From CAIWAH01 sp043755815 (GTDB lineage Bacteria > Verrucomicrobiota > Verrucomicrobiia > Limisphaerales > UBA9464): DNA of 6,780 nt. Each line of letters begins with the position of its first letter. Position 1 is the stretch's first letter. The notes under the pieces are model-generated. The model worked only from the letters and a program-made list of their open reading frames with translations, had not been told where the DNA came from and did not search any database. Below are positions 1 through 5,645 of the stretch, one piece after another. Location of the stretch: contig JAYUSF010000084.1 in NCBI GenBank assembly GCA_043755815.1, forward strand, positions 1 through 6,780, in the 5' to 3' direction. A program made the translations under genes and the position numbers.

Positions 1-529
1 CGCTTTGGCGGGTCAGCAGTTCGAAGAGTTCGCCGGTCAGGTAGGTGGTCAGCTCCGTGATGCGGCCCGCCTCCACCGTGAGGTGCTTCGAGTGGGTGCC
101 CGGCAGGATGAACCGCGCGCGGCCCGGCAACGTGTCGCCGAGTGCGGCGGCGAGGCCCAGCGCCTGCGTCTCTTCCCCGCGCAGCATGTCGGCGTCGCCG
201 CGAAACCCGGAAACCACGATCACGCGGTCAGCCAGCCGGGCCCAGACGACGTCCCGGCCATCGAGCGCGAACGGCAGGCGGGCGTAAGGCAGTTCGTGCC
301 AGCCGAGGGTCGAACTGGCCATGCCGGAGATGACGATGGGCAGGTCCGAGGGGGCGCCGAGTTGGGCCAGCCCCCGGTCCAGCGTCGCCCGAAAGGCCGC
401 CGCCCGGTCGCCGCCCGCTGCGGCCAGCTTCGCCGCGCCCTCGTCGGTGCGGACCTCAGCGCCGGCCGGGCCACCGATCCAACGAAGGCGAAAATTCGTC
501 GTGCCCCAATCGCAGCCGATGAAGTTCAT
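1..529 (-). CDS. dgoK: 2-dehydro-3-deoxygalactonokinase (KDGal kinase), N-terminal 176 residues, cut by the left window edge
   Basis: This cytoplasmic ASKHA-fold sugar-acid kinase should phosphorylate 2-keto-3-deoxygalactonate at the expense of ATP, the step before the 2-keto-3-deoxy-6-phosphogalactonate aldolase of the De Ley-Doudoroff pathway. The visible part shows the family landmarks in the expected order: the N-terminal phosphate-loop motif CDWGTTNFR (residues 6-14), SGMASSTLGW (68-77), RGEETQ (117-122), PGTHSKH (143-149) and TYLTGELFELL (162-172). All have close counterparts in E. coli DgoK as I remember it. That protein has about 292 residues, so roughly 60 percent is present here; the frame stays open to base 1 and the C-terminus lies outside. 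The ATG at 529-527 starts one base after the stop of the lactonase gene, and a GGAG lies eight bases before it, so the two are probably translationally coupled. The identity is secure at family level. A different 2-keto-3-deoxy sugar acid as the true substrate cannot be excluded. Confidence 0.93.
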   Translation of the reverse strand, partial: MNFIGCDWGTTNFRLRWIGGPAGAEVRTDEGAAKLAAAGGDRAAAFRATLDRGLAQLGAPSDLPIVISGMASSTLGWHELPYARLPFALDGRDVVWARLADRVIVVSGFRGDADMLRGEETQALGLAAALGDTLPGRARFILPGTHSKHLTVEAGRITELTTYLTGELFELLTRQS

Positions 530-530
530 G

Positions 531-1427
531 TCAACGGCTCCAGCGGGTCCATTCGAGGCCCGGCCGGTCCACGCGGAACTGCACGAGGCGCATCTCCTTG
601 GCTTCGGTGACATACGCCGTGCAACCGTCGGGACCGCCGAAGCAGATGTTGGTGGGATTCGGTCCCAGCACATCGATCTCACGCAAAACGTCGCCCTTGG
701 GCGAAAGCTTCACGACCGTGCCCTTGCCGTGCCGCGTGATGTAGAGGTTGCCGTCCACGTCGCAGCGCATGCCGTCAAAGCCGTAGTCTTCAAACAGCCT
801 GAACAACCGGCGGTTCTTCAGCCGGCCATCGGTGCCGATGTCGAACGCCCAGATCCGCCGTTGGACGCTTTCGTTCACATAGAGCGTCTTGCCGTCGGGA
901 CTGACCTCGATGCCGTTCGTCGTGCCCATGTCCGCGCCTTCGCGATGCGTTTTGCCGTCGGTGGTGATGCGCCAGACCTGGCCCGTGCCGTGTTTCCAGT
1001 CGGGATCGCTGGCGTAGAGCGTGCCGTCGGGCGCGATGGCCAGGTCGTTGGGCTGGTTCATGGCGTCGTTGTGGGCGAAGACACGGAACGCGCCGGTCGC
1101 GGGATCCACCCGGAACACGTTGTGTCCGGTGTAGTCGGCCACATACATAAGGCCGAACCGGTCGAAGCGGATGCCGTTGCCCGCGCTCTTTCCTGGCAAC
1201 GCGAGGAACAGTTCGGCCCGACCATCGGGCGTGACGCGCGCGAGGTTCTGCGGTTCGCGGAAACTCACGCAATAGATGTTGCCGTCGCGATCACACGCCG
1301 GCCCTTCGATGCCCTTGGTGAAATCACCGAGCGTCAGCGGGATGGCGACAAACTGCGCTTCGGCGTGGAGGGCGAGGGCACCCACGATGGCGCCAAGCGC
1401 CGCACCGGTGAAAGACGTCGCGTTCAT
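531..1427 (-). CDS. Exported SMP-30/gluconolactonase/LRE family protein, probable sugar lactonase
   Basis: The 298-residue protein is a probable six-bladed beta-propeller of the SMP-30 family, whose members hydrolyse sugar lactones such as gluconolactone or galactonolactone using one divalent metal. Blade motifs of the type xPDGxLY recur along its length. Likely metal ligands by family analogy are Glu41 in EGP, Asn171 in TNGIEVSPDG and Asp219 in FDGMRCD. Asn127-Asp128 in QPNDLAIAPDG probably lie at the active site. Residues 1-24 form a hydrophobic, alanine-rich stretch ending in AEA before Gln25, consistent with a Sec signal peptide, although it lacks basic residues at its start, so export is likely rather than certain. 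An in-frame TAG seven codons upstream leaves this ATG as the first usable start. No clear Shine-Dalgarno precedes it. It is followed at once by dgoK, which points to a galactonate-type pathway. The exact lactone cannot be read from the sequence. Confidence 0.88.
   Translation of the reverse strand: MNATSFTGAALGAIVGALALHAEAQFVAIPLTLGDFTKGIEGPACDRDGNIYCVSFREPQNLARVTPDGRAELFLALPGKSAGNGIRFDRFGLMYVADYTGHNVFRVDPATGAFRVFAHNDAMNQPNDLAIAPDGTLYASDPDWKHGTGQVWRITTDGKTHREGADMGTTNGIEVSPDGKTLYVNESVQRRIWAFDIGTDGRLKNRRLFRLFEDYGFDGMRCDVDGNLYITRHGKGTVVKLSPKGDVLREIDVLGPNPTNICFGGPDGCTAYVTEAKEMRLVQFRVDRPGLEWTRWSR
538..541 (-). promoter_or_regulatory. Shine-Dalgarno site of dgoK inside the end of the lactonase gene
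   Basis: On the minus strand GGAG lies eight bases before the dgoK ATG and within the last codons of the upstream gene. The stop and the next start read TGACATG. This favours translational coupling and fixes the dgoK start. Confidence 0.6.
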
Positions 1428-1540
1428 GAAGCGCGGGAACTGCTAGCCGGTCTGCGGCGACAACGCCAGCCTCGGAACTCCGGGCGCCACCGCATGCCAG
1501 AGCTTGAATCTCACAAGCGAGGTCGGGGAGCTTCCGCCGT
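1428..1540. promoter_or_regulatory. Divergent intergenic region between the lactonase and the glycosidase-like gene
   Basis: These 113 bases separate two genes transcribed away from each other, so both promoters should lie here or just inside the gene starts. I could not pick out a convincing -35/-10 pair on either strand and saw no strong operator-like palindrome. The assignment rests on gene arrangement only. Confidence 0.4.
1527..1530 (+). promoter_or_regulatory. Probable ribosome binding site supporting a GTG start
   Basis: GGAG, within a GGGGAG run, lies ten bases before the GTG at 1541. An in-frame TGA at 1505-1507 and the lack of any ATG or GTG codon in between leave this GTG as the first usable start. 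The signal peptide begins directly after it. The spacing is slightly long. Confidence 0.45.
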
Positions 1541-2776
1541 GTGATCGTCCGTCTTCGTCTGTTTGCCCTCCTGACTGTGGCCGTCCTGCTTGCCGAGCCG
1601 TGGTATTCCTCGGCGGCGCCGTTCAAGCAGGACCGCTTCGCCATCGGCATGTGGGTGCCACCCCAGAGCATGGGCGACCTTGAAGCTCGATACCGCGAAA
1701 TCGCCGGGGCCAACTTCAACCTCGTCATCGGCAACTCGCCAACCAACGTCGCCGGGCAGCTCCGGCTGTGTGACCGGCTGGGGCTGAAGTCGCTGGTCGA
1801 GGTTCCGGGCCCGGTCGAAACGTGGCCAACCAACGCGTCGTGCTGGGGTTATCTGCTGCGCGATGAACCGGGCGTGGCGGCATTTCCGGAGCTGGCCAAG
1901 GCGGCCGCGGAAATCCGTCGCACCCATCCGGGCCGCTTCGGCTACATTAACCTGTTTCCCAACTACGCCAGCCCGGGACAGCTCGGGGCGCTGACCTACG
2001 AGGAGCACGTCGCCCGGTTCATGGAACTGATGAAACCGGAAGTGCTCTCAATGGACCACTACCCGCTCATGCGCCCGGGCGCCGACACGCGCGGGGCCTA
2101 TTGCGAGAACCTGGAAACCTTCCGCCGGCACTCGCTTGCCGCCGCGGTGCCGTTCTGGAATTTCTTCCACGCGATGCCGTTCGCCGACCGCCTCGATCCG
2201 ACCGAGGCGCAGATTCGCTGGCAGATCTTCACGTCGCTCGCCTACGGCGCGAAGGGGGTCCTGTATTTCTGCTACTGGACGCCCGGCAAGGGCAACGGTG
2301 GCACGGGCGAATTCCCGAAAGGCGGCGCACTGCTCACGGCCGAGGGACGGCGCACGCGGCATTACGAAGAGGCCAAGCGGATCAACGCCGAACTGACCCG
2401 ATGGGGGCCAACCCTGATGAAGCTTACCAGCGAGGGAGTTCACCGGGTCAACACCGGCAAGGAGCCCGGTTTGGCGCTCACGAACGCACCGGTCCGCAAT
2501 CTGCAACGCGTGGGAAGTGATCCCCACGGTGAGTTTGTGGTCGGCACCTTCCGCCATGCCGACGGCCGGCGGGCCGTGCTGCTGGTGAACCATGACCATT
2601 CGTTCACCGCCTGGCCCACGGTGACCTTGGCGGCGGAAGCGGCCGAAATCCGGGAAGTGGACAAGGCCACCGGCGCGGAGGTTCCGTTGGTTGACGACAG
2701 TCCGGAACTTCCGGGCATCCAGCTCTCGTTCGGCGCGGGTGACGGCCGGCTGTTTCTGCTGCCTCCGGTCCGGTGA
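1541..2776 (+). CDS. Secreted glycoside-hydrolase-like protein (TIM-barrel, clan GH-A type), family not assigned
   Basis: This 411-residue protein starts with GTG and has a good Sec signal peptide: basic MIVRLR, a hydrophobic core, and probable cleavage in SSAAPF near residue 25. The middle (about 34-290) reads like a (beta/alpha)8 barrel. It has GYLLRDEPG at 103-111, where Glu109 is the best candidate acid/base, GYINLFPNY at 134-142, LSMDHYPLM at 169-177, FWNFFHAMPF at 205-214, and AYGAKGVLYFCYWTP at 234-248 as a late strand with aromatic residues. Residues 315-411 look like a C-terminal beta-sandwich (GTFRHADGRRAVLLVNHDHS), common in secreted glycosidases. The layout recalls clan GH-A enzymes such as GH42, but I do not see a second catalytic glutamate that I would trust, so the family and substrate remain open. 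It diverges from a galactonate-type gene pair, so release of a galactose-containing sugar is possible but speculative. It could share a transcript with the next gene. Confidence 0.68.
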   Translation: MIVRLRLFALLTVAVLLAEPWYSSAAPFKQDRFAIGMWVPPQSMGDLEARYREIAGANFNLVIGNSPTNVAGQLRLCDRLGLKSLVEVPGPVETWPTNASCWGYLLRDEPGVAAFPELAKAAAEIRRTHPGRFGYINLFPNYASPGQLGALTYEEHVARFMELMKPEVLSMDHYPLMRPGADTRGAYCENLETFRRHSLAAAVPFWNFFHAMPFADRLDPTEAQIRWQIFTSLAYGAKGVLYFCYWTPGKGNGGTGEFPKGGALLTAEGRRTRHYEEAKRINAELTRWGPTLMKLTSEGVHRVNTGKEPGLALTNAPVRNLQRVGSDPHGEFVVGTFRHADGRRAVLLVNHDHSFTAWPTVTLAAEAAEIREVDKATGAEVPLVDDSPELPGIQLSFGAGDGRLFLLPPVR

Positions 2777-2823
2777 GGAACGGACACCCGGAACAATTCG
2801 CTGGCTTAGCCCGGCACCGTTCC
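2777..2823 (+). promoter_or_regulatory. Imperfect hairpin between the glycosidase-like and DUF11 genes
   Basis: GGAACGG at 2777-2783 is complementary to CCGTTCC at 2817-2823, and inside it CCGG at 2788-2791 can pair with CCGG at 2811-2814. A three-base GCT/AGC pairing is possible in the loop. No T-run follows, so it does not look like a standard intrinsic terminator. It could be an RNA stabiliser or processing site, or chance in GC-rich DNA. Confidence 0.3.
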
Positions 2824-2836
2824 CGACCTTCCCCCC

Positions 2837-4321
2837 ATGAAATCCAAGGGGCCACTGTTGCTGCTCTTGACGCTGGTGCTGAGTCTCTGCTTGGCGCCCG
2901 CCGCGCGCGCCGAACATCGCGCCACGCGGCTGGGCAATCCCGCCTTCCGCTTTGCACCGCCGCTCCGCACGCCCGACGACCTGCGCGACCGTTTCCGAAA
3001 TGAGAAGCTGAAGCCGGACTTCGCTGAGATCCTGCGCCAATGGGGCTGGACCGGTGACGTGGCTGATCTTCACGCCGGTGCCCAGAGGGCCGAGATCACC
3101 GACATCCGGCTGCCCTACGGGACACGCATGCCCTTCATGTCCTCGCGCGAAAACGGAAAGCCGGTCTGCCTCAAGGACGTCCTCTGGGTCGGCAAGGAGC
3201 CGGTCGAAGCCTACGCCTTCAACTTCTCCTCGAAGGGGCGCCGCTACCGCTGCGTGACTCCCAAGCCGTGCAGCAACTTCTTCCTCGAAGATCTCGGCCC
3301 CGACCAGCCGGAGCTGATCCTCGTGAAGTCGGCCCCGGCCGAGGCGGGCCTGTGCGCGCCGTTCGAGCTGAAGCTCGTGTATCGAAACGTCGGCAGCGTG
3401 CCCGCGACGCAGGTCCGGCTCGTGGACCCGCTTCCCGACGGCCTGAAGACCACCGCCGGCGAGTCCGAAATCACGATCGACGTTGGAACGCTCCGGCCGG
3501 GGCAGGGCCGTGAAGTGCGCATTCCGGTCCTGGCGACCCGCGCGGGACTGTTCATCAACGTCGCGCGGCTGACCTGCGCCGAAGGGAACCCCGTGGAGGC
3601 GACCGCGGCGACGGCGGTTCACGCCGCCGTGCTGAAGCTCGATTGCAGCGCGCCGGCCCAGGTGCTGGCCGGCCGGCCGCTGACGGTTTGCCTGACGGTT
3701 CACAATGCTGGCGACGGCAGTGAAGGGAAGGCCGTCGCGACGCTGCCGGTCCCCGACGGCGCAACGGTGGTGAGCTCGACCGAAGGCGGCACGGCGGCCA
3801 ACGGGGTGGTGACCTGGGAAATCGGCGAGCTCGCTCCGGGCGCGAGCCGTGAGGTGTGCGCCACGTTCAGCCGGCGCGAACTCGGACCGGTGAACTTCGC
3901 CCCGAGCGTGCGCGGCGCCTGCGGACCGGCGGTGACCGGTGCTTGTGCCTCCCGGGTGAACGGCATCGCGGCCATCCTGCTGGAGGTGATCGACCTCGAG
4001 GATCCGATCGAGGTTGGCAAGGAGGTCACCTACGAGATCCGGGTGACCAACCAGGGCTCCGCGACCGGCACCAACGTGCACCTCCGCTGCACCCTGCCGG
4101 CCAGCCAGCAGTTTGTCTCCGGAACGGGACCGACGCCGGTGAAGGCCGAGGGCAACACGCTGACGATGGACGTGCTCCCGAGTTTGGAGGTCAAGACCGT
4201 GAGCACCTGGCGCGTCGTCGTGAAGGCGCTCGCCGAGGACGACGCCCGCTTCCAGGTCGAGTTGCACAGCGACCAGTTCGAACGGCCCATCCGCGAGAAC
4301 GAATCCACGCAGCAGTATTAG
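2837..4321 (+). CDS. Secreted protein with three DUF11 repeats and 11 cysteines
   Basis: The 494-residue precursor has a textbook Sec signal peptide: MKSK, a leucine-rich core, and cleavage after ARA at residue 25. Residues 26-153 form an N-terminal domain I cannot name, with LPYGTRMPFMSSRENG (92-107) and a CVTPKPC pair (Cys139, Cys145). Three DUF11-type immunoglobulin-like repeats follow at roughly 156-252, 262-372 and 377-480. Their hallmarks are YRNVGSVPATQVRLVDPLPDG, TVHNAGDG with LPVPDGA, and RVTNQGSATGTNVHLRCTLP, each followed by an LxPG or equivalent turn. Cysteines occur at 111, 139, 145, 173, 247, 270, 285, 341, 362, 370 and 418. DUF11 repeats are known from surface and cell-envelope proteins, including the chlamydial cysteine-rich OmcB, so an outer-surface structural role is plausible but inferred. 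I see no sorting tail or membrane anchor. The ATG has no Shine-Dalgarno and is supported by the signal peptide. The stop overlaps that of the converging acetyltransferase gene. Confidence 0.82.
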   Translation: MKSKGPLLLLLTLVLSLCLAPAARAEHRATRLGNPAFRFAPPLRTPDDLRDRFRNEKLKPDFAEILRQWGWTGDVADLHAGAQRAEITDIRLPYGTRMPFMSSRENGKPVCLKDVLWVGKEPVEAYAFNFSSKGRRYRCVTPKPCSNFFLEDLGPDQPELILVKSAPAEAGLCAPFELKLVYRNVGSVPATQVRLVDPLPDGLKTTAGESEITIDVGTLRPGQGREVRIPVLATRAGLFINVARLTCAEGNPVEATAATAVHAAVLKLDCSAPAQVLAGRPLTVCLTVHNAGDGSEGKAVATLPVPDGATVVSSTEGGTAANGVVTWEIGELAPGASREVCATFSRRELGPVNFAPSVRGACGPAVTGACASRVNGIAAILLEVIDLEDPIEVGKEVTYEIRVTNQGSATGTNVHLRCTLPASQQFVSGTGPTPVKAEGNTLTMDVLPSLEVKTVSTWRVVVKALAEDDARFQVELHSDQFERPIRENESTQQY

Positions 4322-5043
4322 GCGGCCGCTGAGTTCCGGGGTTGCGTGAGTTCCGAAAGGCGCTGCCGCTGCCGGCCGTCCGGGCCGAAGTTTTCCGGGG
4401 CGAGCCAGCATTCGAAGGCGGTTCTCAAGGCCGGCCATTCCGAGTCGAGGATCGAATACCACGCCGTATCTCGGTTCCGACCTTTGACCACGGTCGCCTG
4501 GCGGAAGAGTCCCTCGAAGGTGAAGCCCAGGCGCAACGCCGCGGCACGGGAGGGTTCGTTCAACGCGTCGCACTTCCACTCGTAGCGGCGGTAACCGAGC
4601 GCGAAGGCCTGGGCCATGAGCAGGAACATCGCCTCGGTGGCGGCCGGCGTGCGCTGGAGCAGCGGCGAATAGCCGAGATGCCCGACCTCAATGGAGCCCG
4701 CCGGCGGGTCGATCCGCAGGTAACTGGCCACACCGACGGCCTGATGGCTGGCGGCGTCCACGAGGGCGAACAACAGCGGGTCATTTCCAAGCCACTTCGC
4801 CTCAATCCACCCGCGATAGGCCGCGAAGTCCGCGAATGGTCCGTAAGGCAGGTAGGTCCACATCCGCCCCTCGGGGTCGAGCGCGTTGGCGGCATGGAGT
4901 TCAGCCGCGTGACGCTCCGGGTCGAGCGGCTCCAGTCGGCAGAAGCGGCCGGTGAGCGTCGCCCGCGGCGGCCAAGCGGGTGGTTGCCAGTTCGTCAAGG
5001 GAGTGCCGACGGGCTGGCCTAGGGGATTGAGAAAGGACGACAC
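4318..5043 (-). CDS. GNAT family N-acetyltransferase, RimJ/RimL type
   Basis: This 241-residue cytoplasmic enzyme should transfer an acetyl group from acetyl-CoA to an amine; the acceptor is not known. It matches a widespread bacterial subgroup, recognisable from NPLGQPVG at 6-13, RFCRLEPLDPERHA (33-46), MWTYLPYGPFADF (61-73), GVASYLRIDP (104-113) and IEVGHLGYSPLLQRTPAATEAM (118-139), which holds the acetyl-CoA pyrophosphate loop. RRYEWKCDALNEPSRAAALRLGF (152-174) and RQATVVKGRNRDTAWYSILDSEWP (181-204) follow. The start is a GTG: an in-frame TGA lies five codons upstream and the conserved NPLGQP begins at residue 6, while the next methionine is residue 61. No Shine-Dalgarno is visible. It is 43 bases downstream of the lipoprotein gene, with a possible terminator between them, and its stop overlaps that of the converging DUF11 gene. 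The family call is firm. Confidence 0.93.
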   Translation of the reverse strand: MSSFLNPLGQPVGTPLTNWQPPAWPPRATLTGRFCRLEPLDPERHAAELHAANALDPEGRMWTYLPYGPFADFAAYRGWIEAKWLGNDPLLFALVDAASHQAVGVASYLRIDPPAGSIEVGHLGYSPLLQRTPAATEAMFLLMAQAFALGYRRYEWKCDALNEPSRAAALRLGFTFEGLFRQATVVKGRNRDTAWYSILDSEWPALRTAFECWLAPENFGPDGRQRQRLSELTQPRNSAAA

Positions 5044-5066
5044 GGGGAAGTGGGGTCAGAAGCTGG

Positions 5067-5109
5067 AAAAAGGCTGTGCACCTGGATCAGCGACGGTCGG
5101 GAGCAGCCT
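5067..5109 (-). terminator. Possible intrinsic terminator at the end of the lipoprotein gene
   Basis: Read on the minus strand, AGGCTG (5109-5104) and CAGCCT (5076-5071) form a six-base stem around a 27-base loop. The last T of the stem runs on into four more Ts. The first arm lies in the last codons of the lipoprotein gene and the T-run is downstream of its stop. The stem is short and the loop long, so strength is doubtful. If real, it would separate the acetyltransferase from the upstream transcript. Confidence 0.35.
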
Positions 5110-5587
5110 CGGAGCGAGTCTCGTTGTGTCGGGACGGCAGCCTTGCTTCCCAGCGCTGCAACTGATCGGAAACCGACTTATCCATGGATAGTTTCTTGAA
5201 CCGCGCGGCGCGGACGATTCCACGTTCATCGAAGGCAACGAAGTAGGCCCGCCATGAGACGGTGCTGGGCTCACCAAACTCATGAAGCTCTTCAGTGGGC
5301 AAATGTGCCGTATACCGTTTCACCTGGAACCCTATTCCCGCGGAATCCCAATGATACGCAACGGACTGGTCGTGGTTAATTCCAGTGTAATTGGTCCCCA
5401 ACCTGCCAAAGATCTCGGTGCTGCTGGTCCGACCCGGCGTCACAAATCTAACGGACTCTCGCGGAATCGGCGTGCCTTGAACTGGAACTTTGCGTGGCTC
5501 TATCCATAAGCACCCGCACAGTGACGGCAACAATGCCAGCAAGGCCAGCCTCACGGACGGCCGCCAGCAACTGAGGTATGTCTTCAT
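5087..5587 (-). CDS. Small lipoprotein, possible SmpA/OmlA (BamE)-like fold
   Basis: The 166-residue protein has a basic start, a hydrophobic stretch at 14-22 and a lipobox-like LCGC at 23-26, so Cys26 is the likely lipidated residue; Cys at the -2 position is unusual but tolerated. The mature part has FVTPGRTSSTEIFGRLGTN at 48-66, which resembles the PGxTxxEVxxxLG signature of small SmpA/OmlA (BamE)-like envelope lipoproteins. An AYHWDSAGIGFQV strand (77-89) and a WRAYFVAFDERGIVRAARF pair of strands (112-130) follow. The C-terminal 25 residues are polar and charged. The similarity is weak and the real role is unknown. The start is supported by the signal sequence and by AAAGGG a few bases upstream. 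It follows the hydrolase gene by 58 bases on the same strand. Two 60-base samples of the gene are only about 50 percent GC, clearly below its neighbours, suggesting a different origin or weaker codon selection. Confidence 0.72.
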   Translation of the reverse strand: MKTYLSCWRPSVRLALLALLPSLCGCLWIEPRKVPVQGTPIPRESVRFVTPGRTSSTEIFGRLGTNYTGINHDQSVAYHWDSAGIGFQVKRYTAHLPTEELHEFGEPSTVSWRAYFVAFDERGIVRAARFKKLSMDKSVSDQLQRWEARLPSRHNETRSEAAPDRR

Positions 5588-5645
5588 TCCGAATCCCTTT
5601 CAATCAAGGCCAAGATTGGCGAGCGCGAGCGACTTTATCGTCCGC

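Noticed and set aside
321..1544. A 407-codon plus-strand open frame opposite the SMP-30 gene
   Set aside because: It is in antisense register with the SMP-30 gene and has no recognisable domain. The minus-strand product has clear propeller motifs and metal ligands.
2879..2893. A possible lipobox around Cys18 of the DUF11 protein
   Set aside because: The residue before the cysteine is Leu (LSLC) instead of Gly, Ala or Ser, and a good signal peptidase I site (ARA before Glu26) follows.
4322..4329. GCGGCCGC palindrome just after the DUF11 stop
   Set aside because: An eight-base GC-only palindrome is expected by chance in DNA of this composition, and it lies inside the acetyltransferase coding region with no T-run.
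2048..4579. An 843-codon open frame on the minus strand across the glycosidase-like, DUF11 and acetyltransferase genes
   Set aside because: Its codons lie exactly in register opposite those of the glycosidase-like and DUF11 genes, which share one plus-strand frame. Stops in that register require TTA, CTA or TCA codons on the sense strand, which GC-rich genes rarely use. Its product is rich in Arg, Gly, His and Ala with no recognisable domain, whereas the sense products have signal peptides and known folds.
4342..5022. A 226-codon plus-strand open frame opposite the acetyltransferase gene
   Set aside because: It is an in-register antisense shadow; the GNAT protein on the other strand is unmistakable.
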